NCBI GenBank assembly: GCA_025351145.1
Contig: JANXWM010000252.1
Coordinates: forward strand, 1-8,289
Reading direction: 5' to 3'
Length of the DNA: 8,289 bases
Origin: Chitinophagaceae bacterium
Lineage (GTDB): Bacteria > Bacteroidota > Bacteroidia > Chitinophagales > Chitinophagaceae
Shown here: piece after piece, positions 1 through 6,942 of the stretch
Layout of the letters: each line of letters opens with the position of its first letter
Numbering within the stretch: the first letter of the stretch is position 1
Position numbers and translations under genes: made by a program
Notes under the pieces: generated by a model
Database searches by the model: none
Told to the model about the DNA's origin: nothing
What the model saw: only the letters and a program-made list of their open reading frames with translations

Positions 1-689
1 GAACAATTCAACAGGATCTTTACCACCCTTCGTGGCCCATGCAAGATCGAGTTCCATCTTCATGGTTGTTTGCGCAAGCATCAGTTCGTAGGGGATTTTT
101 CCTTCCACTTCATGAAACTCCGCATCGTGATTGTGATATGCGAAAACAAGCCCTGCTTTTTTACAGGCTTCATTAGTTTTATTTAAAACTTCAATAGAGT
201 TTTTTATTTCATCAAGCGTGTTAGTTGGCGTATTGGCGCAAACCAAATACTCCACGCCGCCTTCTGCAACTTCATCAATCAGCTCCTGCATGTTATCGCG
301 GAGATTGCGCATCGGCGGAATAACCATTGGTTTGCCATCTGGCGTAGTGGGCATCTTAGCCCCGGGAGGCAATTTGAAAGGAGCACCCAATACGTGATGC
401 GATTTCCAGGCCAGGCCAATGCTGCTTAAGTATGATGCAAATTCTTTTGGCTTCATTCCGTAATAACCACCTTTTTTACTAAACGCAGATTCAATTTCCT
501 TATATCCTACATCAGCTATTTTTTAAGCGTGCCTTCTACATCATTATCAATCTCGTTGAAGAAAGTAAAGAGCTGCAGGCCTATAGGGTGCATTTTTTTT
601 TCAAAAAAAGCTGCACCAGCTTTTGAAACGGCGAATGTGCCAAGTGCTGCAGCTCCTGTTGTTTGTAAAAATTTTCTGCGGTTGTACAT
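1..689 (-). CDS. Tat-exported sugar phosphate isomerase/epimerase-like TIM-barrel protein, 3' end outside window, frameshifted
   Basis: The start ATG at 687-689 opens a twin-arginine signal (NRRKFLQTTGAAALG), so the folded protein is probably exported by the Tat system. After 57 codons the frame hits a TAG at 516-518, but the frame one base back stays open for 173 more codons to the window edge. It continues the same fold: KKIADVGYKEIESAF, then a metal or substrate-binding YHNHDAEF and MELDLAW. These are signatures of the xylose-isomerase-like TIM barrel (AP_endonuc_2, IolE-type) group. Bacteroidota carry many such exported proteins. Known relatives isomerise or epimerise sugars, dehydrate inosose, or cleave 3-keto-glycosides, and the substrate here cannot be told. 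It starts 46 bases after the esterase stop and is probably co-transcribed with it. The break is one base short in an A-run, so it is either a sequencing error or a recent pseudogene. Family assignment is firm, function is not. Confidence 0.8.
519..524 (-). other. Frameshift site in A6 homopolymer
   Basis: On the coding strand the sequence reads CTT AAA AAA TAG. One further A would give CTT AAA AAA ATA GCT GAT, restoring the conserved peptide LKKIADVGY without a gap. The lesion is therefore exactly one base in a run of six As. A -1 ribosomal slip at this point would give the same protein. However, the sequence is not a clean X-XXY-YYZ slippery heptamer, because a T precedes the A-run. Confidence 0.85.
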
Positions 690-735
690 GTGTTATAAAA
701 TTTATGTTTAAGTGTAATAATTGATTCAATAATAC

Positions 736-1515
736 TTATTTCTTTTTATGCGAAAACATCCAGCTTAAATATGTTGGTTCGGCCAAAGCATTATCCCAAC
801 TGTTATGATTTACACCTGGATATTCTGTATAAGCTACATCCGCACCAATTGGTTTAAGTGTTCTTACCATTGCCCGTGAATTCTCCACATTTACCACAAC
901 ATCTGCATCGCCATGAAACACCCAGAAGGGAATTTTCTTTACACGTTTATCGTAATGTAAAGTATCGCCGCCACCGCAAATTGGCATAGCTGCTGCAAAC
1001 AATTTAGGGTATTGATACACTGCTTCAAACGTGCCAAAGCCGCCCATTGAAAGACCTGAAATATAAATGCGTGACTGATCAACAGCTTCTGTTGATGCAA
1101 CTTCCTTTGTTAAATCAATAATGGTCTTCATGGCCCATGTTTGCGGCCTTGCATAATCAAGCGTAAAAGTAAAAGGCGATGTTGTACGGTCAACTTTTAC
1201 AGAGCCCCATGAACTATCAGCAGGGCATTGCGGAAACATAACAATACAGGGGAATTTTTTCCTGTTGCTATCTGCAAGAAACAATGCTCCACCATGCATT
1301 AACTGGCTTTCGTTATCACTGCCTCTTTCGCCTGCGCCATGAAGAAATAAAACCAGCGGATACTTTTTCGATTTGTCATAATTCTCAGGATACAAAATTC
1401 TATAAGGAAGCATTTTTCCTGCTTCGTTGTATTCCTTTTTCTGAAACAGGCTCATGTCCTGCGCTGTGGCAGTAATGCAATACAAAACAAACAGCAGAGA
1501 AAATATTTTCTTCAT
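736..1515 (-). CDS. Secreted alpha/beta-hydrolase (esterase / prolyl-oligopeptidase-like)
   Basis: This is a 259-residue protein with a Sec signal peptide (MKKIFSLLFVLYCITATAQ, probable cleavage after Q19), so it acts in the periplasm or outside the cell. The alpha/beta-hydrolase fold is clear. There is an oxyanion-hole strand LVLFLHGAGERG (54-65), a nucleophile elbow GLSMGG with Ser156, an acid in HGDADVVV (Asp205 the likely triad member, Asp203 alternative) and His237 in GVNHNSW. This layout matches single-domain esterases annotated as prolyl-oligopeptidase-family, PHB-depolymerase-like or dienelactone-hydrolase-like, which include feruloyl and acetyl esterases. No beta-propeller is present, so a peptidase role is unlikely. 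Beside two GH3 genes, removal of ester substituents from plant glycans or glycosides is a reasonable inference. The start is fixed by the signal peptide. There is no Shine-Dalgarno sequence, as usual in this phylum. Confidence 0.9.
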   Translation of the reverse strand: MKKIFSLLFVLYCITATAQDMSLFQKKEYNEAGKMLPYRILYPENYDKSKKYPLVLFLHGAGERGSDNESQLMHGGALFLADSNRKKFPCIVMFPQCPADSSWGSVKVDRTTSPFTFTLDYARPQTWAMKTIIDLTKEVASTEAVDQSRIYISGLSMGGFGTFEAVYQYPKLFAAAMPICGGGDTLHYDKRVKKIPFWVFHGDADVVVNVENSRAMVRTLKPIGADVAYTEYPGVNHNSWDNALAEPTYLSWMFSHKKK

Positions 1516-1570
1516 AATGGCAAGGTTTAATTTATTTTAACCAAGCTATAGAATAATTATTGAACATCCG

Positions 1571-1696
1571 TTGCGTCGCACTCTTGTACGTTCGGAACAG
1601 CTATGAGCTTTTGGCTGCGGGCTGCGAGCCACTGCATTTTGCTCGCAGCTTGTAGCTTGTTCACAGAGGTTCTAAACGCACAAGAGTGCGATGCAA
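1571..1696. repeat. Inverted-repeat-bounded element, copy 1 (MITE/REP-like)
   Basis: This is a 126-base element bounded by 28-base imperfect inverted repeats at 1571-1598 and 1669-1696, which match at 24 of 28 positions. The left end begins with the 19-base core TTGCGTCGCACTCTTGTAC. The right end is a diverged version with two changes in the core. The interior holds its own palindrome (1614-1656), so the whole element could fold as one long interrupted hairpin. The first 41 bases match copy 2 (4137-4177) at 37 positions. It lies 39 bases after the GH3 stop codon and 55 bases before the esterase start. I see no coding capacity and no obvious target-site duplication. Confidence 0.85.
1614..1656. 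repeat. Internal palindrome of copy 1
   Basis: A perfect 9-base stem, GCTGCGAGC (1621-1629) against GCTCGCAGC (1641-1649), encloses an 11-base loop. It extends outward with mismatches to 16 bases per arm (13 matching, 1614-1629 against 1641-1656). The left arm is itself built from a tandem GGCTGCG unit (1613-1626). This palindrome differs from the one inside copy 2. Confidence 0.75.
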
Positions 1697-1735
1697 CCAA
1701 AGCTTCATGCATGTTCTTCTGCCCGGCTCATAAAA

Positions 1736-4063
1736 TTATTTCTTCACTTTATACTTTGCCGTCCTTGCATCTTTTATAACACCTTTCCAGTTTAAGCCAT
1801 AAGCAAAATCATATACATGACCTTCTGAATCTTTGTAACATTCCATGTCGAGCGGCACATCTTCATTTTGCTTTTCTACTGTTTGCATATTTGCCGGCAT
1901 CTGCATGGGCAGCAAACCAGAAGGCTCTGCATTACCGGTAAGTATATCAAGAATGGCCTGATCCTGCACGCCAAAATTTGCTACAATTGCATTGGCGTTT
2001 TTTTCAAACTCTGCAAACACCATCGGGTTGTTGATGGTAACAGAAATGATAACAGGCTTGCCTTTCATCTTTGTATAAGTATCGTTCACCATTCCAAGAT
2101 CGGTTGTGTTGATGGCTGTTGCAGTTTTACCTTTATAAGTTCTGTTCGTAAATTTTTCAAACTGATCGCCGCCTGCAATACTTGGGTCACGGGCATCTGT
2201 TGCAGTGTAAGGGCCGTACTGCAAACTCACCGGCACATAACCTGTGCCACCTGCTTTTTCATCGGGTATGCTGTAGCCGCCACCGCTGTTTGGGCTGCTG
2301 ATAAACACCAATGCATAATCTGCTTCATCAGGATTATCTGTTACGTTGAAATATTTTTTTACAATATCGAGGCTTACAGGATAATCTAATTTTTCAGGTG
2401 TTTCCATACCAAGAAAATTTCTACCAGCAGGAGTAAATTTCTTTGGCACATACACTGTTTTATTTTTTTGCAAAGGCAACACATTGCTTTTGTTTTTCAG
2501 CAACACCATTGACCGTAACTGAGCATCATAACCTGCTTTCATAAACTCAGGTTTACCAACAGTTGCTTTTGCTACTTCAGGATCGGTGTAAGGATTTTCA
2601 AACAAGCCTGTTCTGAAAATATTCTTTAATAAACGCACAGCAGACTGTTCGAACCTTGCACGCATAAATGCCTCTCCATGTTCTTTAACGCCCATGTTGT
2701 AAGCCTCTATAACCGGCGCTGCATCATTGTTTCCGCCAAACTGGTCAACACCAGCCATCAATATTTTATAATGTCTTTGTGCAAGTGTAAGTTTATCAAC
2801 ACCCCATGATTTACCTGTTAGAAAAATATCAACAGCGGTTTCATCAGCAGTAACCAACCAATCTGTACAAACCACACCATCGTAATGATATTTATTTCTC
2901 AACAGGTCTGTAATAATGTATGAATTATAATTGTTGGCAACGTTATCATGGTTCTTTATATCCTGTTTGTAAGAGATGGTATAGTAAGGCATTACCGCTG
3001 AAGCCATACCTGTTTTGCCATTCAGTTTAAATGCACCTTCTGTAAAAGGAATCTGATGTTGTGCAAAATTATTGCCTGGATATACGGCATATTTTCCATA
3101 ACCATAATGTGCATCTCTTCCACCTTCACCACTGCCACCACCGGGCCAGTGTTTTACCATCGCATTCACACTGTTATAGCCCCAGCCATTTGAAATTTCT
3201 TTATCACCAAACGAAGTTTGAAAACCGTCGGTATATGCACGTGCCATATCAGCAGCGAGTTTGGGGTTCTCTCCAAATGTGCCACTCACACGGTTCCAGC
3301 GTGGATCGCTTGCCATGTCGATCTGTGGAGATAAAGCAGTTGAAATACCTAAAGCCCGATATTCCTGCGCGGCGATATGACCAAAGTTTTTTACTACTTC
3401 AGGATCAAATGTTGCAGCCATACCCAATGAACCGGGCCACATAGAAATAGCGCCGCCGGCACCTGCATTAAACTCTGCATTTGCAACTGTACCATGCCGC
3501 GGATCGGAACTGTTATTGGCCGGAATTCCTAAGCCAATACTTTCGGTAAGCGCCTGCATATTGTTATTCCACTGTGCTGCAACTTCCGGGCTTTGAACCG
3601 AAGTTACCAGCACATGCCGCACATTATCTTTTGTAAGAAAGCTTTTCTGGAGGTCGGAAAGATCTGAAGGTTTTGCGCCGCTTTCTGCAAAGGGCTTACC
3701 GTTGTAAGTTCCGGCGAAAGGGCCCGCCGGAGGATTTGGTATTGGCTGATGGCGGCTGTAAAGCATAAGCCCCGCAATTTGTTCAACCGTCATTTGCGAA
3801 GCGAGGTCTTTTGCACGTACATCTGCAGATAAACGCCAGTCTTCATATTTATCCAGCTTGCCATTCTTATTAAGATCTTTAAAAGCAAGTCCATCAACAG
3901 TTATAAGCTTAACGCCAGATGTAGTTGAGTAACCTAAAGTTTGCCCATTTTTATTGGTAACTATGGAAATATTCCCGTTCGTTTTTTCGCTGAAATTTTG
4001 TGCGTGTAGAGTTGTTGACTGTAATAACGCAACAGTACTAATACAAGTAATTATTTTTCTCAT
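1736..4063 (-). CDS. Glycoside hydrolase family 3 protein with EF-hand-like calcium loop
   Basis: This is a 775-residue exported enzyme. The signal peptide is MRKIITCISTVALLQSTTLHAQ, probably cleaved after AQ (residue 22). An EF-hand-type loop follows at 63-74 (DLNKNGKLDKYE), with D63, N65, N67, K69, D71 and E74 at the canonical 1-3-5-7-9-12 positions. The GH3 N-terminal barrel then contains GTFGENP (261-267), KHWPGGG (304-310, substrate-binding Lys-His) and VVCTDW, with D401 the expected nucleophile. The C-terminal alpha/beta sandwich starts near 517 (SMVLLKN) and ends at YDFAYGLNW. No fibronectin-III-like tail follows. The usual EGxDR acid/base motif seen in the neighbouring GH3 is absent, and the acid/base residue is not obvious. 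Exo-acting beta-glycosidase activity is expected from the family, but the substrate is unknown. The protein is only distantly similar to its neighbour, so this is not a recent duplication. Confidence 0.93.
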   Translation of the reverse strand: MRKIITCISTVALLQSTTLHAQNFSEKTNGNISIVTNKNGQTLGYSTTSGVKLITVDGLAFKDLNKNGKLDKYEDWRLSADVRAKDLASQMTVEQIAGLMLYSRHQPIPNPPAGPFAGTYNGKPFAESGAKPSDLSDLQKSFLTKDNVRHVLVTSVQSPEVAAQWNNNMQALTESIGLGIPANNSSDPRHGTVANAEFNAGAGGAISMWPGSLGMAATFDPEVVKNFGHIAAQEYRALGISTALSPQIDMASDPRWNRVSGTFGENPKLAADMARAYTDGFQTSFGDKEISNGWGYNSVNAMVKHWPGGGSGEGGRDAHYGYGKYAVYPGNNFAQHQIPFTEGAFKLNGKTGMASAVMPYYTISYKQDIKNHDNVANNYNSYIITDLLRNKYHYDGVVCTDWLVTADETAVDIFLTGKSWGVDKLTLAQRHYKILMAGVDQFGGNNDAAPVIEAYNMGVKEHGEAFMRARFEQSAVRLLKNIFRTGLFENPYTDPEVAKATVGKPEFMKAGYDAQLRSMVLLKNKSNVLPLQKNKTVYVPKKFTPAGRNFLGMETPEKLDYPVSLDIVKKYFNVTDNPDEADYALVFISSPNSGGGYSIPDEKAGGTGYVPVSLQYGPYTATDARDPSIAGGDQFEKFTNRTYKGKTATAINTTDLGMVNDTYTKMKGKPVIISVTINNPMVFAEFEKNANAIVANFGVQDQAILDILTGNAEPSGLLPMQMPANMQTVEKQNEDVPLDMECYKDSEGHVYDFAYGLNWKGVIKDARTAKYKVKK

Positions 4064-4217
4064 GGCAGGTTTGTTTATAATAAAAAAAACAACTTTTATT
4101 TCAGGAGCCGGGCAATAGGTTTTATATCATCGCTTCTTGCGTCGCACTCTTGTACATTAGGAACATGTATGAGCTTTCAACAGCCGCAGCCGCTTCACTT
4201 TCATCTTAATTTTTTTA

Positions 4218-4275
4218 GCCACGAAGACACGAAGTAATACGGAGGAACTTATTTTTAACTTCGTGTCTTCGTGGC
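4218..4275. repeat. Nested 18-base perfect palindrome (GCCACGAAGACACGAAGT)
   Basis: The left arm at 4218-4235 and right arm at 4258-4275 are exact reverse complements across a 22-base loop. A T-run before the left arm and an A-run after the right arm add a few more pairs past one mismatch. From memory, this GCCACGAAGACACGAAG-type motif recurs between genes in many unrelated environmental bacteria. It sits wholly inside copy 2 and is absent from copy 1, so it was probably inserted or captured separately. It would form a very stable hairpin in the transcript. Confidence 0.85.
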
Positions 4276-4315
4276 AAAATGTATTTCAATCGCTTCGATC
4301 TACGCTACGGTAAAA

Positions 4316-4334
4316 GTTCAGTTATAATCTGAAC
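4316..4334. repeat. Small hairpin next to the right arm of copy 2
   Basis: GTTCAG (4316-4321) and CTGAAC (4329-4334) form a 6-base stem over a 7-base AT loop. It directly abuts the right 19-base arm. In the transcript it would fold 35 bases past the GH3 stop codon. Confidence 0.5.
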
Positions 4335-4369
4335 GTACAAGAGTGCGACGCAAGAGAAGCTCAATAGCA

Positions 4370-6772
4370 TTACTGGCCTATGGTACTAAAATTATTCAAC
4401 TCAAAAATAAACCCGGTTGCACCTGTGTTTGCGGGTTTTAATTCATTTATTTCTACCTGTGGCACGAGCACTTTATTGTCTTTTTCCGTTACAATATCTT
4501 TTGGCAAATTGAATACTGCTTTCGATTTTATATTTTTTGAAGATGCCCCAACTTTAATTGTATAAGCACCGGCCTCGGAAACCCATGAGGTGGTTTTTGT
4601 ATCGAAAGAAGCAAGGTCTGCGGCATTGATTGTAAACGTAATTGTTTGAGCTTTTCCAGGCGTGAGCAAATTTGTTTTTGCAAATGCTTTTAATTCTTCT
4701 GCAGGCTTATCTAAGTTTTTCGAAGGGGCGCTGATGTACAACTGCGCGACTTCTTTACCCGCAACTTTGCCGGTATTTGTAACGGTAACAGTTGCCGTTA
4801 ATTTACCATTGAATATAGCTGAACTTAACTTAAGGTTGCTGTAAGAAAAAGTAGTGTACGACAGGCCATAACCAAACTCATACGCAGGCTGCACATTGAA
4901 TGTATTGTAATAACGGTAGCCAACATAAATGCCTTCTTCGTAAGTTACTTCGGCGGGGATTGCTTTCATGCCCATCATACCCGTTGTAGCTTTTTCGGGA
5001 AATTCTTTGCCGGGAAAATTCTTTGCAGATGGAACATCTTTATACTCCACAGGGAATGTTGTTGCCAATTTGCCGGAAGGGTTTACTTTGCCGCTGAGTA
5101 TATCCGCAATTGCATTACCAGCTTCCATGCCCGGTTGCCATGCAAGCAAGATTGCATCGGGCATTGCATTCCAGCTTGCGGTTTCAATAACTCCGCCGAT
5201 ATTTAATACCACAACTACTTTTTTATTTTTGGCGTGAAACGCATCAGTAACATTTTTGATCAATGTTTTTTCTGTTGCAGATAATGTAAAGTCATTCTCT
5301 ACTTTTCTGTCTTTTCCTTCCCCGGCATTTCTACCGATGGTGATTACTGCAATATCGTCTTCTGCTGCATTTAGCGTAATAACATCATTGGGCGCAGTGA
5401 GTTCAGGGATCGGTGGTGTTGGGTTCATGAACTCTTCAAAAAAACCTTTCTTTGGGTGCTTGCGTTTTTCTTCTTTTAGATAGTTAGTATATATATCTGC
5501 AAGTGCTGCATCTGCAGTGTAACCTGCATTGGATATACCCTGCAGCAATGAAACGGTGTAAGCCTTATTTACATCGCCGCTGCCGGTACCACCTGCAATT
5601 ATATCGTAAGAAGTATTTCCAAACAAAGCGACTTTCTTCACGTTTTTCAACGGCAATGTATTTGATCCGTTCTTTAATAAAACCATCCCTTCTGTTGCCG
5701 CCATTCTCGATACGGCTGCATCTTTCTTAAGGTCTGGTTTACCGGAATATTTATATCCTTTGTACGAAGGTGACTGAAGAATGATATTCAACATCCCCGC
5801 TATATTTTCGTCCAGCACTTTTACATCGAGTGTACCATTATTCACTGCATCAATAATTGCTTTTGACTGTTGTGCTGTACCCGGCATAAGCAAATTATTG
5901 CCAGCTTTCATTTGTGCTACGGGATCTTTTCCACCGAACCAATCCGTCATTACAAAACCTTTAAAGCCCCACTCCTTTCTTAGTATAGTTGTAAGCAGGT
6001 CATACTCCTGCGATGTATATGTACCGTTGATTAAATTATAAGAACTCATCACCGTCCATGGCTGCGATTTTTTTACAGCGATCTGGAACCCTTTTAAATA
6101 AATTTCCCTTAATGCCCTTTCGCTTACGATCGAATTAACTGTATTGCGGTTGGTTTCCTGGTTATTGCCGGCAAAGTGTTTTATACTTGTACCAACGCCG
6201 TTAGATTCAATACCATTCACTATTGCAGCGGTTATATTGCCTGCAACAACCGGGTCTTCAGAATAGTATTCAAAGTTTCTTCCACCCAATGGGTTGCGGT
6301 GTATATTTAATGCGGGTGCAAGCAAAATATCAATGCCATAATCACGCACTTCGCTGCCAAATGCTACGCCAACTTTCTTTACTAATGCAGTATCCCACGA
6401 TGATGCAAGCAATGTGCCCACAGGCCATGCCGTTGCATAATATGATGTTGAACTGTCGCCATTGCGAAAAGGATCTATGCGCACACCGGCAGGGCCATCT
6501 GATACAACGATAGATGGTATGCCCAATCTTTTAATAGCGAAAGTAGTTCCGGCTGCACCTGGCACCCTGTCCTTTGTCTGGCCTATTACCGGGCCACCGG
6601 GAGGGGTCATCCCGGGCATGCTAAAACCATTGCCCACCAGCAATTTCGCTTTTTCTTCCAGCGTCATTGCGGCAATAACTTCTTTAATGGAATTTTTTCC
6701 AAGCTGCGGTGTTTGTGCGGAAGCAACGGCATAAAAATTAATAGCGATAAGAAGCAGGCAAACATGTTTCAT
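4370..6772 (-). CDS. Exported GH3 beta-glucosidase/beta-xylosidase with fibronectin-III-like domain
   Basis: This is an 800-residue enzyme hydrolysing terminal beta-linked sugars, probably in the periplasm. The Sec signal peptide is MKHVCLLLIAINFYAVASAQ (cleavage after Q20). The GH3 barrel carries SDGPAGVR (91-98), RNFEYYSEDP (165-174), KHFAGNNQETNR (198-209) and VMTDW, with D277 the retaining nucleophile. The C-terminal sandwich begins at GMVLLKNGSNTLPL (362-375) and holds GRNAGEGKDR (480-489), where E485 fits the acid/base Glu of Bgl3B-type enzymes. YEFGYGLSYTTF (631-642) leads into the fibronectin-III-like domain (about 640-755). A 45-residue tail with no recognised motif follows. Domain order and length match bacterial two-domain-plus-FnIII beta-glucosidases, and all expected catalytic residues are present. 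Exact sugar specificity, glucose or xylose, cannot be read off. The start is set by the signal peptide. Confidence 0.95.
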   Translation of the reverse strand: MKHVCLLLIAINFYAVASAQTPQLGKNSIKEVIAAMTLEEKAKLLVGNGFSMPGMTPPGGPVIGQTKDRVPGAAGTTFAIKRLGIPSIVVSDGPAGVRIDPFRNGDSSTSYYATAWPVGTLLASSWDTALVKKVGVAFGSEVRDYGIDILLAPALNIHRNPLGGRNFEYYSEDPVVAGNITAAIVNGIESNGVGTSIKHFAGNNQETNRNTVNSIVSERALREIYLKGFQIAVKKSQPWTVMSSYNLINGTYTSQEYDLLTTILRKEWGFKGFVMTDWFGGKDPVAQMKAGNNLLMPGTAQQSKAIIDAVNNGTLDVKVLDENIAGMLNIILQSPSYKGYKYSGKPDLKKDAAVSRMAATEGMVLLKNGSNTLPLKNVKKVALFGNTSYDIIAGGTGSGDVNKAYTVSLLQGISNAGYTADAALADIYTNYLKEEKRKHPKKGFFEEFMNPTPPIPELTAPNDVITLNAAEDDIAVITIGRNAGEGKDRKVENDFTLSATEKTLIKNVTDAFHAKNKKVVVVLNIGGVIETASWNAMPDAILLAWQPGMEAGNAIADILSGKVNPSGKLATTFPVEYKDVPSAKNFPGKEFPEKATTGMMGMKAIPAEVTYEEGIYVGYRYYNTFNVQPAYEFGYGLSYTTFSYSNLKLSSAIFNGKLTATVTVTNTGKVAGKEVAQLYISAPSKNLDKPAEELKAFAKTNLLTPGKAQTITFTINAADLASFDTKTTSWVSEAGAYTIKVGASSKNIKSKAVFNLPKDIVTEKDNKVLVPQVEINELKPANTGATGFIFELNNFSTIGQ

Positions 6773-6942
6773 ACAGTAAGTGTTTATTTAATTGGTATGT
6801 GAAAAATCATTGTTTAAAATTATCCGAATAATACATGAACGAAATGCCTGAAAAAAATTCAGTTTATTGACCCAGCATTTGATGCCCTATTAATCGTCCC
6901 TTGCGTCGCACTCTTGTACACCTTTCTAAAACTGAGCAATGC
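6773..6942. other. Gap upstream of the 800-residue GH3 gene
   Basis: This 170-base AT-rich stretch holds the lone repeat arm (6901-6919) and a tiny CTGAA/TTCAG hairpin (6848-6862). Read on the minus strand there is a TAATTTTA stretch near 6816-6823, a weak match to the Bacteroidota -7 box TAnnTTTG. No convincing -33 box precedes it, so a promoter here is possible but unproven. No gene is seen. Confidence 0.4.
6901..6919. repeat. Solitary arm of the inverted-repeat family (half element)
   Basis: This is an exact 19-base copy of TTGCGTCGCACTCTTGTAC, in the same orientation as the left arms of copies 1 and 2. The similarity stops one base later, and no inverted partner occurs in the rest of the window. 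It lies 23 bases past the stop codon of the 231-residue gene. Its inner side points into that gene, so it may be the relic of a deletion or an unpaired insertion. Confidence 0.8.

Larger units (their letters stand above)
4137..4353. repeat. Inverted-repeat-bounded element, copy 2, with nested palindrome
   Basis: This is a 217-base element bounded by perfect 19-base inverted repeats: TTGCGTCGCACTCTTGTAC at 4137-4155 and its reverse complement at 4335-4353. The core contains a mini-palindrome TGCG-T-CGCA at its outer end. Outside the ends, GCTTC (4132-4136) and GAAGC (4356-4360) are also complementary, offset by two bases. The first 41 bases match copy 1 at 37 positions, and both copies have the same orientation. 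Inside lie a strong 18-base palindrome (4218-4275) and a small hairpin (4316-4334). It begins 16 bases past the stop codon of the 800-residue GH3 gene. There is no open reading frame for a transposase, so any mobility must be supplied in trans. Confidence 0.88.
4064..4369. other. Gap of 306 bases between the two GH3 genes
   Basis: No credible gene is present. Most of the gap (4137-4353) is the second inverted-repeat element. The remaining 89 bases are 16 after the upstream stop codon and 73 before the downstream start. I see no clear Bacteroidota promoter (TTTG, about 19 bases, TAnnTTTG) and no Shine-Dalgarno sequence before the ATG at 4061-4063. Without the element the spacing would be ordinary for genes in one operon. 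Confidence 0.7.

Noticed and set aside
516..524. Programmed -1 ribosomal frameshifting in the TIM-barrel gene
   Set aside because: The site is T-AAA-AAA rather than a canonical X-XXY-YYZ heptamer. Six As is short for transcriptional slippage, and this family is not known to use recoding. It is retained only as a minor alternative in the finding.
529..711. A 60-codon plus-strand frame at the left end
   Set aside because: It is opposite the Tat signal and first part of the TIM-barrel gene, and its composition mirrors that coding strand.
736..1515. Lipoprotein signal in the esterase (Cys13)
   Set aside because: The residues before it (VLY) do not fit a lipobox, and a normal cleavage site follows at TAQ.
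1561..1706. Target-site duplications flanking the inverted-repeat elements
   Set aside because: The bases just outside copy 1 (CATCCG and CCAAAG) and copy 2 (GCTTC and GAGAAG) are not direct repeats, so transposition by a duplicating transposase is not demonstrated.
1868..2389. A 173-codon open frame on the plus strand
   Set aside because: It lies wholly opposite the strongly supported 775-residue GH3 gene. It is Cys- and His-rich nonsense with no recognisable fold and is an antisense shadow. The same applies to the other plus-strand frames opposite both GH3 genes, the esterase and the right-end genes.
1571..4353. A CRISPR array or integron-like cassette row
   Set aside because: The repeats are inverted pairs around whole genes' gaps, not regularly spaced direct repeats, and there are no cas or integrase genes.
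4137..4353. Standard rho-independent terminators in the gaps
   Set aside because: The long stems sit after stop codons but lack a U-tract immediately following the stem in the direction of transcription, so they are described as repeats.
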